A stretch of 64,000 nucleotides of DNA. Source: Chitinophagaceae bacterium. GTDB lineage: Bacteria > Bacteroidota > Bacteroidia > Chitinophagales > Chitinophagaceae. The stretch covers positions 114,148 through 178,147 of the forward strand of contig CANFHA010000014.1 of NCBI GenBank assembly GCA_947446645.1, given 5' to 3'. A model generated the notes under the pieces. It worked only from the letters and a program-made list of their open reading frames with translations. It had not been told where the DNA came from and did no database searches. The position numbers and the translations under genes are program-made. Positions 41,601-47,745 of the stretch are shown in pieces (position 1 is the stretch's first letter; every line of letters begins with the position of its first letter).

Positions 41601-43012
41601 GCAGTTGCAGATCCTGCACAAACTATTGCTGATCCCGTAATGGCCAGTGGATTCGGATTTACGGTAACCACCCTTGTGATCCGGCACCCTGTGGTTCCTG
41701 ATGTATAAGTGATAACCGATGTACCTGCTGTGATCCCACTCACTCCGCCTGCTGCATCGACAGATGCACCCAGACTAGCTGTGCTCCACGTACCTCCCGG
41801 ATTTGCATCCGTTAGATTGGTAACGAGTCCCACGCAGACTTTAGCCACACCAGTTATAGGCGCAGGCAAAGAATCAACGGTTATGGAAATTGTAATGATG
41901 CAACCCGTAGGCAATTTATAAGTGATTGTCGCTGTTCCTGTTGTAACACCTGTTACAACGCCGCTTGCACCGCTGGTTGTAGCAATAGCCGCATTGCTAC
42001 TGCTCCAGGTGCCGCTGATCATAGCGTCACTAAGTGTGGTGAACGAACCCGCGCACACATGATTTGCACCCAATATTGCAGATGGCAGCGGATTAACCGT
42101 AACCAATGCAGTCTGTGTGCAACCTGTATTTAGTGAATAACTGATAAGGCTGGTTCCCGCAGCAACGCCGGCAACAAATCCATCCCCCGATCCTACGGTA
42201 GCAATTGCAGTATTACTACTGGTCCAATGCCCACCGGTTGTAAGATCGCTAAGTATAGTGAGTGATCCCACACACACATTTTTGTTTCCCGTTACTATCA
42301 CCGGTAAAGGATTCACGGTTACGGTTAGCGTTGTGAAACAACTACCGGGTAGTGTGTATCTAATCACCGAGCTGGCTATCCCAAGGCCGGTTACCACGCC
42401 GGATAAAGAGCCAACAGACGCATAGAGTGCATTACCACTGGTCCATGTGCCACCGGTAATTGCATCGCTCAGGGTGATGGACGAGCCCACGCAAACCATA
42501 TTAGCCCCAGATATCGGAGCCGGAGACTGGTTTACATTAATCGTCGTTGTTTTGGCACAGCCTGAAGGCAATGTGTAAATAATTGTAGTAGAGCCGGGCG
42601 CAACACCTGTAACAAATCCTGAGGACGTCCCAACGGTAGCCGCACTTGCGTTCGTACTGGCCCATGTGCCACCTGAAATAGCATTGCTTAATGTTATAAA
42701 ACCACTGCTGCAAACAGACGAGGCACCAAAAATGGCAGAAGGTAACGTATTGACCGTCACCACAGAATAGCTAAAACCACCGCCTGCAAGTATGTAGGAT
42801 ATACGGGCAGTACCGGCAGAAGCGCCAAAAACGACACCCGAACTGCTGCCTACCGTAGCAACAGCAGTATTGCTGCTGCTCCAGGTGCCGCTGCCAGATG
42901 CGTCTGTAAGTGTTGATGATGCACCCACGCAAAAACTCAGCGTTCCGGTAGGTGTACCAAAAGCAATCCCAAAACACAAACCAAAAAGCACTGTAAGGAA
43001 AATTCTCTTCAT
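35627..43012 (-). CDS. Giant Ig-like (BIg_2-type) repeat protein with T9SS sorting tail
   Basis: 2461 residues from ATG 43012 (a start at 43042 would add ten residues ahead of the signal peptide MKRIFLTVLFGLCFGIAFG). About 30 tandem units of ~72 residues follow, each with a cysteine pair, LSDA..GGTWSSSN.A.ATV...G.VTG...GT..ITY.L..GC and VTVNP.P. The units are diverged. After a different Ig/PKD-like domain (~2250-2360) a Por-secretion tail ends the protein (FSLFPNPASRKINVDV, then LFDMLGRE, ending VGAKTFVKN). It is therefore exported by Sec and then through the type IX system to the surface or medium. Probably an adhesin or matrix protein; its paralogue starts at 1960. A -7 box TATCTTTG (43173-43180, minus) may be its promoter. 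Confidence 0.93.
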   Translation of the reverse strand: MKRIFLTVLFGLCFGIAFGTPTGTLSFCVGASSTLTDASGSGTWSSSNTAVATVGSSSGVVFGASAGTARISYILAGGGFSYSVVTVNTLPSAIFGASSVCSSGFITLSNAISGGTWASTNASAATVGTSSGFVTGVAPGSTTIIYTLPSGCAKTTTINVNQSPAPISGANMVCVGSSITLSDAITGGTWTSGNALYASVGSLSGVVTGLGIASSVIRYTLPGSCFTTLTVTVNPLPVIVTGNKNVCVGSLTILSDLTTGGHWTSSNTAIATVGSGDGFVAGVAAGTSLISYSLNTGCTQTALVTVNPLPSAILGANHVCAGSFTTLSDAMISGTWSSSNAAIATTSGASGVVTGVTTGTATITYKLPTGCIITISITVDSLPAPITGVAKVCVGLVTNLTDANPGGTWSTASLGASVDAAGGVSGITAGTSVITYTSGTTGCRITRVVTVNPNPLAITGSAIVCAGSATALTDATTGGTWSSSNGSLAFVSGTGVVTAIAPGNPVITYQFTTGCNSRVTLTVQTTPAAITGTPKVCVGLLTPLTDITAGGSWTSSNAAVGTVDGSGNVAGITPGTTIITYALPTGCTVRQTVTVNSLPSAISGASVVCTGANITLSDTPTGGTWSSSDAATAAVTASGTVSGFLSGSVNITYTLGTGCIAVHPVTVNPSPAPIAGSLSVCAGSVTALSDAAGGGTWSSSNTAIATVDGSGNVTGMAAGTAIISYAIGTGCRVTATIGVLALPAAISGPSVYCMGVTATLSDATPSGTWSSSDAATASISGTGVVIPAAAGTAIISYTSGTGCTRTLSVTVNTSPSAITGGAPYVCVGSTTTFSDATTGGTWISGSGAMASIGSTSGVTTGLSVGTTIITYQSANGCVATVSLPVHASPAPISGAVTVCEGGLISLADGTPSGTWSTSDPAVASVGGVSGAVTGLLAGTTVITYALSSSCIVMKTITVNPSPGAISGILVTCPGLVTSLSDGVAGGVWSSASPAIAGIGSATGIVTGGLAGTARITYSISGCNAYKVITVNPLPYPIGGTLHVCPGLMTSLTDLTLGGAWSSGAPGNATVGSTGFVTGVTAGTNVITYMLGTGCLRTAVVTVDSLPAPISGSGHVCLGLSTSLSDAAVGGTWTSGTSSVATIMAISGIATGVSAGTTRITYRLPTSCIITTVLTVDPLPSPITGLANVCVGLTTLLTEAAGGTWSSNNPAIATIDASGLVTGIAPGSTIITYTLGTGCIRTTTINVRPLPLPVTGAGAVCAGSVINLNDATVYGTWSGDNAAVATVSAYGNVTGVSFGTVNISYTLPTGCLSVKTITVNPLPPAILGSAIVCVGLSTSLSNAAGAGTWSSSNPVFATVGSATGIVSGLVAGGVFITYQQAATGCKITTPLVVNPLPPVVSGPLGVCAGASATLSDIVAGGTWSSSNSAVALIGLISGIVNAVAPGTTTITYTSGVGCVRTATLTVNTKPSPISGATTICAGTNLALSDAIAGGTWSSGSTGVATVGSTGIVHGVSAGLAPITYTLTGGCKVNTAVTVAAMPVAIYGTRSVCEGAYTLLTDPTAGGSWSSSNPAVAGVSLTSGNVAGVLAGTATISYAIGACFKTATVTVNPSPAAITGNTAICIGTTSSLSNAVAGGTWTTSNIVVAPVSTTGVVTGATLGTANITYSLGAGCKVMTSVVINPAPAAITGTSNMCYSNYTPFTDATTGGLWSSSDVAVASIGSVSGWALGESAGTATITYELSSGCYKTKTVTVNTLPSIITPEAPEFCNGSTILLQDTVTGGYWTSANTAVANIGSVTGLVTGVTDGTATITYKLGTGCFSTVIVTVDLSPAPIVGPAIVCIGSHVFLSDATVAGVWSSSNGSATIDPLGNVAGISLGRDTINYTLSNGCKSTLILTVNTFATPITGDTHVCTGGVILLSDATPGGHWIISDTAFATVDRDLGIVHGVAAGSASISYQLTGGCTAIALVTIDQGPPPIHGTLYFCQSNTVTLTDSIAGGVWTSSTPTVAFADPLTGIITGVSGGMATISYRLGAGCATTAVVTVSPIANAGNISGYPAVCLGSAINLHTDGLAGIWHITNPYIARIDSLTGLVTSLATGVDTVYYTVAELCTVDTSWWQVTVGPAVVINSITGKDNVCLFGTDTLQNGTPGGNWFSSNPTLATISADGVLYGLAPGLDTVSYVVYGTCAAVKRKSVIVSELPSHPGIVIHPEGSVCSNSQFMNIGAGVPQTDGFTYTWAAFNADLYAVGSNRQNSIVSFPSSGTAMVTLTTELVITGCSVTDTLTISVGSSSSPNAIVQYSSPDLTCTDGSADSYQWGYDAAGTLDSTLIPGATSQTYSLALPEFGSRYYWVITSHGGCLQKAYYNLPPALTVANAVVGNFEFSLFPNPASRKINVDVKGLDGNGDISVKLFDMLGREMQGCLLVAGRGEINVADLSPGVYSVVLVKDGMKVGAKTFVKN

Positions 43013-43255
43013 AAATAGCTTGTTATAAACCGCCCCGGTCATTTATTTACACATACTTCCAACCCCATCCGCCTATACCGTGTAAAGGTAACTCTATACT
43101 ATGAACACAATATAACGAAATGCAAATACCCCCGCCCTATAATACTTTATTATAGGTCATATACGTATTTCTCAAAGATAAGGATAAACCAGCAGAAATC
43201 TGTTGATTTAGATAAGCTGGCAATAAGGCTTGATAATCGCGTTCAAGCGGTAAAC

Positions 43256-43729
43256 TTATACATGGTGATACGGTGAATTGTTCAGTATGCTGAAGGTCCG
43301 GTACACCTGTTCAGCAACGATCAGCCGCACCATCTGGTGTGGAAAAACCAGGTTGGAAAGTGACCAGCACTGGTTGGCCCGCTTCTTCACCTGCTCAGTT
43401 ACCCCAAATGCACCGCCAATTAATATCACGAAAGTCTTCACCCCCTGGTTCATGCACTGCTGAAATTGCTGCGACCACTGTATAGAATTGAGTGGTTTAC
43501 CGCGCTCATCGAGCAAAACCAGGTAATGGTTCGGCTGCAATTTTTTGAGTATCAGCTCTTCTTCCTGCAGTTTGGTTCGCTCCACGTCAGTAGTTGCTGC
43601 TTTTTTAGGCGTCTGCAGTATTACAAGCTCTATGCTGTTCCATGGCATCGTTTTCTTAAAGTAATAGCGGAGCCCTTCCTCAATAAAAGGCTCATTTTCC
43701 TTACCAAGCGACCATATTTCTACATGCAT
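43256..43729 (-). CDS. rlmH: 23S rRNA (pseudouridine1915-N3)-methyltransferase RlmH
   Basis: 157 residues of the SPOUT family. Landmarks are YLVLLDERGKPLNSIQWSQ, FVILIGGAFGV (SAM-binding knot), then LSNLVFPHQMVRLIVAEQVYR and the C-terminal YHHV. It methylates the pseudouridine in helix 69 of 23S rRNA. Full length, single gene, divergent from the tRNA-Arg. Confidence 0.96.
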   Translation of the reverse strand: MHVEIWSLGKENEPFIEEGLRYYFKKTMPWNSIELVILQTPKKAATTDVERTKLQEEELILKKLQPNHYLVLLDERGKPLNSIQWSQQFQQCMNQGVKTFVILIGGAFGVTEQVKKRANQCWSLSNLVFPHQMVRLIVAEQVYRTFSILNNSPYHHV

Positions 43730-43783
43730 TTATTTGTAATTTTACAGCTCAAACTAGTGCAATATACAATGTTGTAAAAAGTA

Positions 43784-43814
43784 TTTGCAAAAACAGATCA
43801 GTTTTGTATCTTTG
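43784..43814 (+). promoter_or_regulatory. Promoter of tRNA-Arg
   Basis: TTTG (43784-43787), 19-base spacer, TATCTTTG (43807-43814): a perfect Bacteroidota sigma-factor consensus. The start is predicted near 43821, twelve bases before the tRNA. Confidence 0.85.
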
Positions 43815-43832
43815 CACTCCGAAAAACGGAAT

Positions 43833-43906
43833 GGCTGCGTAGCTCAACTGAATAGAGCATCTCACTACGGATGAGAAGGTTTCAGGTTTGAATCCTGACG
43901 CGGTCA
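43833..43906 (+). tRNA. tRNA-Arg (anticodon ACG)
   Basis: 74 bases fold as a full cloverleaf: acceptor GGCTGCG/CGCGGTC (two G-U pairs), D-stem GCTC/GAGC, anticodon stem TCTCA/TGAGA with loop CTACGGA (ACG at 43867-43869), T-stem TCAGG/CCTGA with loop TTTGAAT, discriminator A. CCA is not encoded. The ACG wobble A is read as inosine in tRNA-Arg. An integrase gene starts 153 bases downstream, so the 3' end may be an attachment site. Confidence 0.96.
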
Positions 43907-43930
43907 CAGAAATACCAACAGTATAGCACG

Positions 43931-43968
43931 AATCCCCGCAAATCAAGCATTTGCGGGGATTTTTGTTT
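43931..43968 (+). terminator. Terminator after tRNA-Arg
   Basis: AATCCCCGCAAAT (43931-43943) pairs perfectly with ATTTGCGGGGATT (43949-43961), followed by TTTGTTTTG. It ends the tRNA transcript 25 bases past its 3' end. Confidence 0.9.
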
Positions 43969-43989
43969 TGTGATAATCCCACTTTAGCA

Positions 43990-44013
43990 CACTTTTTGTC
44001 GTTTTTTGGTTCA
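43990..44013 (+). repeat. 24-bp direct repeat, copy 1
   Basis: CACTTTTTGTCGTTTTTTGG plus TTCA. It matches 22 of 24 bases with 46279-46302 and lies just before the integrase. Confidence 0.5.
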
Positions 44014-44058
44014 CTATTCCTTCACCAAAATTTTTCACCTTCACCAAAAAATTAGAAG

Positions 44059-45339
44059 ATGGCGACCATTACAATTTATCCTAAAACGGATAAGGTAAGC
44101 AAGAAGACAGGAAAGACTCCTATGTACGTAAGAATACTACATCAGAATAAGAAAGCAGAGGCAAGTTTAAAAATAGAGGTGACTGAACAAGAATTCGAGC
44201 GGTGGAATTTTACAATGCAATCATTTGATCCTTCTCGAGACCCGCTCAACTCAAGAATAAATAGGGTAAAAGGGGATTATGAGAACTTCTTAGCAATGAA
44301 TAAAGTGCATCTCGAATTTACAGCAAGAGAAATATTAGACCACATTCTTGGTATAGAAGCTAAAGAAGAAGCTTATAAGCCTCTGGTAGTAGTTGATTTT
44401 ATAGATAACTATCTTAGAGAGCATATAGACGGCTCATCTTTAATAAAGTCAGGCACTAAAAGGAATTACAGGAAGTCAATTCTACACTTTAAAAAATTTT
44501 TAAAGGAAAACGATTACGGAAACCTCGAGCTTAAAAACTTTAAATTTCCCAACGCTGAAAGGTTTAATGTATACTTGTCCAATGTATACTACCCAAATAA
44601 AAAAACTAAGATGCTGCCCGTTTCTGTGTCGTCTGTAGTCATAAAAATAAAAGCAATTTTTGAGTACGCCGTCAAAGCGGAGTTCATACCAAGAAATCCC
44701 TTTAAAGGGATTAAAATTGTTACAGAGTCAATAGAAAAGAAGCCGCAGCTTTCTGCCGCCGATGTGGCTCTCATTTACAAGAAAGATTTGTCCAGCTACC
44801 CCACTCTTGAAGTGTACAGAGATATGTTCCTGTTTGGTTGTTTTACAGGGTTCGCATACGTGGATATTTTCAATTTGAAATGGGCTAACATATCAGTTGA
44901 CGACTTGGGGACAAAGCTCAATGCACAGAGAGTAAAAACCAATGTTGAAATTGAGCAATATTTGATAACTTATGCAGTGGACATTATTAATAAATACAAG
45001 AATAGTTTGGTGGCGTCACTAAACGGGACCATTTTCCCACCCCGCAGTTTAACCCATTTGAATATCGGCATTAAAGGTCTTGCTGATATCTGTGGTATAA
45101 CTAAAAAGGTTTCATCCCACATTGCACGGCATACTTGTAGTGGATTCATGTCCCAAGCAGAAATTCCTACTGATATAGTTGCAGGTAGAATAATGGGATG
45201 GGAAACTGGTAAAAATATATCGTGGGTGTATCAGACTGTTACTAATTCATCATTAATTATTGCAAGGAATAAATTCCAATTATATTTGGATAAATATCTT
45301 ATTGATGGATTTTTATGCTCCAATAGCAGTAAAGCGTGA
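44059..45339 (+). CDS. Tyrosine-type site-specific integrase
   Basis: 426 residues. The N-terminal arm-binding domain (~5-90, ending in WNFTMQSFDPSRDPL) and core-binding SAM-like domain (~105-205) precede the catalytic domain (~225-410). Catalytic-domain motifs: FGCFTGFAYVDIFNLKW (the first Arg is replaced, as in IntDOT-like Bacteroidota integrases), SSHIARHTCSGFM (H-x-x-R), MGWETG and the nucleophile in WVYQTV. It is predicted to integrate and excise the island at the adjacent tRNA-Arg. It is complete with no frameshift. Confidence 0.92.
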   Translation: MATITIYPKTDKVSKKTGKTPMYVRILHQNKKAEASLKIEVTEQEFERWNFTMQSFDPSRDPLNSRINRVKGDYENFLAMNKVHLEFTAREILDHILGIEAKEEAYKPLVVVDFIDNYLREHIDGSSLIKSGTKRNYRKSILHFKKFLKENDYGNLELKNFKFPNAERFNVYLSNVYYPNKKTKMLPVSVSSVVIKIKAIFEYAVKAEFIPRNPFKGIKIVTESIEKKPQLSAADVALIYKKDLSSYPTLEVYRDMFLFGCFTGFAYVDIFNLKWANISVDDLGTKLNAQRVKTNVEIEQYLITYAVDIINKYKNSLVASLNGTIFPPRSLTHLNIGIKGLADICGITKKVSSHIARHTCSGFMSQAEIPTDIVAGRIMGWETGKNISWVYQTVTNSSLIIARNKFQLYLDKYLIDGFLCSNSSKA

Positions 45340-45382
45340 TTCAATTCTTGAAATTTTCTATGTTTTGATTCATAAATCGAAT

Positions 45383-46267
45383 ATGAAATCACTTGAACGC
45401 TCATTAAATCAGATCGTACTTGATGAGCAGCAGGCGGAAGATCTGCTATTTAAAACCAATTGGGATGAAGAGGAAACATTTATTATTGGTAAAGATGGTC
45501 ATGAAATTGCGAGGTCTACCTATGTGCTTAAGTTATGGAAAATCATTAAGGGTATTAAGTATTCTGAAGACCCAAGGGTTTTTATGGAATTAAAAGAAAT
45601 CATTAATACCCGTAACTTGGAAGTCATTTCAAAGCATTTTATTTCGTTACGAAGATATAATGAAATGGCAACTGTAATAGCGGAAAAGCCTTACGTTATA
45701 TCGTTCGATTTTGGTGCGTGCCTTTTTATAATTGACTCGTATATAAATTGGAAAATTATCATTGAATTCATCTCTATGTTTGAGATTACTCCTAATAATA
45801 CTATGAAAGAAGCTGTTGAATACAATGCCATTTCTGATATGTTCGAGAAGATCCTGCGTAAAAATAGAAATTTTGAAGTGCCAAGAAAAACGCAGATGAG
45901 GAAGTTTGCAGCAGTCCACCATTTAGGTTTGCTTATTGACAATTTATCCGAAAAATCTGCTATTGAAGATGAGGATAAAAAGAAATACATTAGTGCCATT
46001 GCCACTAATAAATATCACCGATTTTGCGCAAAATTTATAGCGCAGTGTATAACAATTGACGAACATGTTGTGGGCAGCCAAACAATGGTGAATTGTGACC
46101 TGTTCGATTTTTTTATACAAATTTTTAAAGAACTTGAATGGCATTCCAAAGAAGCGTTCAAGGAATTATATGAAGACGAGGACGACAGGAATTATAAACA
46201 CCCTTCATATGAAGGCAAGTATGTCCGCTATCAGAATCGCCAAGTAAAAAGTTTGCTGAAGAAATAG
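45383..46267 (+). CDS. Hypothetical island protein
   Basis: About 294 residues from ATG 45383 (MKSLERSLNQIVLDEQQAED), chosen because earlier in-frame starts overlap the integrase. Soluble, charged and mostly helical, with acidic DEEETFIIGKDGHE near the front and a basic C-terminus (YVRYQNRQVKSLLKK). I recognise no family. It is adjacent to the integrase on the same strand and is bracketed with it by the 24-bp direct repeats. Confidence 0.6.
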   Translation: MKSLERSLNQIVLDEQQAEDLLFKTNWDEEETFIIGKDGHEIARSTYVLKLWKIIKGIKYSEDPRVFMELKEIINTRNLEVISKHFISLRRYNEMATVIAEKPYVISFDFGACLFIIDSYINWKIIIEFISMFEITPNNTMKEAVEYNAISDMFEKILRKNRNFEVPRKTQMRKFAAVHHLGLLIDNLSEKSAIEDEDKKKYISAIATNKYHRFCAKFIAQCITIDEHVVGSQTMVNCDLFDFFIQIFKELEWHSKEAFKELYEDEDDRNYKHPSYEGKYVRYQNRQVKSLLKK

Positions 46268-46278
46268 CAGTACCACTT

Positions 46279-46302
46279 CACTTTTTGTCATTTTATGGTT
46301 CA
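46279..46302 (+). repeat. 24-bp direct repeat, copy 2
   Basis: CACTTTTTGTCATTTTATGG plus TTCA, two mismatches from 43990-44013. It lies 11 bases after the stop of the gene at 45383. Confidence 0.5.
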
Positions 46303-46348
46303 TGACTAGTGCGCCATTCTGTGTCATTTTGCATATAAACAAAATTTT

Positions 46349-46606
46349 ATGCAGAAACACAATCAGGCGGATAATCTGCCAAATGAGCACCCCTCTATTA
46401 AGCTGATTTCAGACTTAATCAGTACTAAGAACCCGCTTCATCAGAAGTGGTTGCCAAGACATTTGGTAATGGAGTTCTTGGGCTATGGAGACACCCAAAT
46501 GTCCTCCATTCAAAGACGAGCTAAACTTCAAACGGCAAAGGTCGGTAAAAGATTATTTTACAGCATCGATTCTATATTGAAGTTGCTTGATTCATCGGTA
46601 ATTTAA
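46349..46606 (+). CDS. Helix-turn-helix (excisionase-like) protein
   Basis: 85 residues. The C-terminal half WLPRHLVMEFLGYGDTQMSS, then KLQTAKVGKRLFYSIDSILKLL is the HTH_17/MerR-like winged-helix pattern seen in small proteins coded beside Bacteroidota integrases. It probably acts as a recombination directionality factor or local regulator. A weak hairpin (GTGGG..CCG / CGG..CCCAC, 46625-46652) follows. Confidence 0.75.
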   Translation: MQKHNQADNLPNEHPSIKLISDLISTKNPLHQKWLPRHLVMEFLGYGDTQMSSIQRRAKLQTAKVGKRLFYSIDSILKLLDSSVI

Positions 46607-46772
46607 TGAGCCTCTGGCAATTTGGTGGGTACCGCCCTATTGGACGGCGCCCACTACTTACCGAAAACTTAGAACATTGAGCGAAGATGCCCGCGAAGAT
46701 TATCCACTTCATAAATGTGTCGATATTAATTTACAAACTGTTTACCTTTTCCCGAATTTTGCACCGGTATAC

Positions 46773-46949
46773 ATGCACCAAGAGATTGTAGAAGAAATAA
46801 GGAATGGGAACCTTCAGTATCTGGATCAGATATATTTGGAGGTAAAACCATCATTTCTTTCCTTCGTCAAGAAGAACTTCCAAAGCGTTTCCTCTCAGGA
46901 AGCGGAGGATGTATACCAAGATAGCATCATCGATCTGTACAATTGTTAG
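46773..46949 (+). pseudogene. ECF sigma factor, 5' fragment
   Basis: About 58 codons from ATG 46773 (a TTG at 46677 is possible). EEIRNGNLQYLDQIYLEVKP and SFVKKNFQSVSSQEAEDVYQ, then DSIIDLYNC, match region 2 of ECF-type RNA polymerase sigma factors, including the EDVYQDS helix. Then the frame stops: the rest of region 2 and all of region 4 are absent. The following bases code for an unrelated T9SS tail, so this is a truncated remnant. Confidence 0.7.
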
Positions 46950-47155
46950 ACGATAAGCCCTTGGAAAATGGAGTGGTTACCATTGAGGTGACAAGTATGC
47001 TGGGTCAGTCGGTATATAAGAAACAGGTAACGACACAGGATAATAAACTTAACCAGGATGTTCAGCTGAGCAACACCACAGCCAACGGCATGTACCTGTT
47101 GAGCGTAAGGTCTGGTGCTGATGTAAAGGTATTCCACATCGTTGTGGAGCAGTAA
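46943..47155 (+). pseudogene. T9SS C-terminal sorting-domain fragment, copy 1
   Basis: PLENGVVTIEVTSMLGQSVY, then NTTANGMYLLSVRSGADVKV and FHIVVEQ-stop is a type A Por-secretion tail. The passenger and signal peptide are missing: its upstream sequence is the cut sigma factor. It is the 3' end of a lost secreted protein. A second, shorter copy is at 55743-55877. Confidence 0.75.
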
Positions 47156-47513
47156 ACCACTATGCAAATCGAAGGATGCCGCATCTACTTTTGGGTGCGG
47201 CATTATTTTTTGCAATTAGAACTAACTTAAAACAGACTATTATTCAGACATAGCGGCAGCATGAATTTATGTTTTGTTACACTTGCAATCGCAGAAGTCG
47301 CACGAAAATGTCCGCAAAAAAACGACAAATATTTTCTCGTAACCGAGAATAGAATTCTATTCCGTGACACTCGCAAATTTCTGCCAATCAGCATTTCTCA
47401 TTTTGGAAATTTTCGACAAATCCACGTGCGGAATCGCCGTTAGAATTTCGTGCGCTCCGTCGTATTCTACGAATGACTGTGCTTCAAAAACGCAATTGCA
47501 AATTGTTTTTGCT
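47021..47513 (+). repeat. Long direct repeat, copy 1
   Basis: 493 bases from aaacaggtaacgacacagg to gcaaattgtttttgct. They are roughly 95% identical by eye to 55743-56181, apart from a ~55-base deletion in that copy. It covers the T9SS tail, its terminator and one unit of the noncoding repeat seen at 56046-56930. Confidence 0.88.
47176..47213 (+). terminator. Terminator of the T9SS-tail remnant, copy 1
   Basis: ATGCCGCA (47176-47183) pairs with TGCGGCAT (47196-47203), followed by TATTTTTTGC. It lies 20 bases after the stop. Confidence 0.8.
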
Positions 47514-47740
47514 ACATATAGCTTGATCCAGTTCTTCGTCAGTAAAAAGAGAGGTCTTATTAAGGACTTCTGAAAATATGCCATTATTGAATCTGTCTTT
47601 GATAGTGCGTTCATCAATTTCTTTGGCGAAGTATTCTTCAAGGTCAATTGGTATGGTAATGTGTTTGAAATACTTTTCAGAAACCCTTTCCAAACACGCT
47701 AGAAATGCGACCCGGAAGCTAAGCTGGCAGTGCTGGTGGA
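47514..47740 (-). pseudogene. Orphan coding-like fragment after the cyclase gene
   Basis: On the minus strand, directly past the cyclase stop, a frame reads SFRVAFLACLERVSEKYFKH, then IPIDLEEYFAKEIDERTIKD and TDEELDQA up to the edge of the long repeat. It has good amino-acid composition but no plausible start and is cut at 47513 by the repeat. The family is not recognised. It is probably the remnant of a gene truncated by the rearrangement that placed the repeat. Confidence 0.4.
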
Positions 47741-47745
47741 GCCGT

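Noticed and set aside
35627..43012. Regular ~216-base period and many antisense frames, suggestive of a repeat array or CRISPR
   Set aside because: The period is that of the Ig-like protein units; units are diverged coding repeats with no short identical repeats or unique spacers.
46625..46652. GC-rich hairpin after the HTH gene as terminator or att site
   Set aside because: Stem is interrupted by a 2x2 internal loop, no U-tract, and no second copy for an att site was found.
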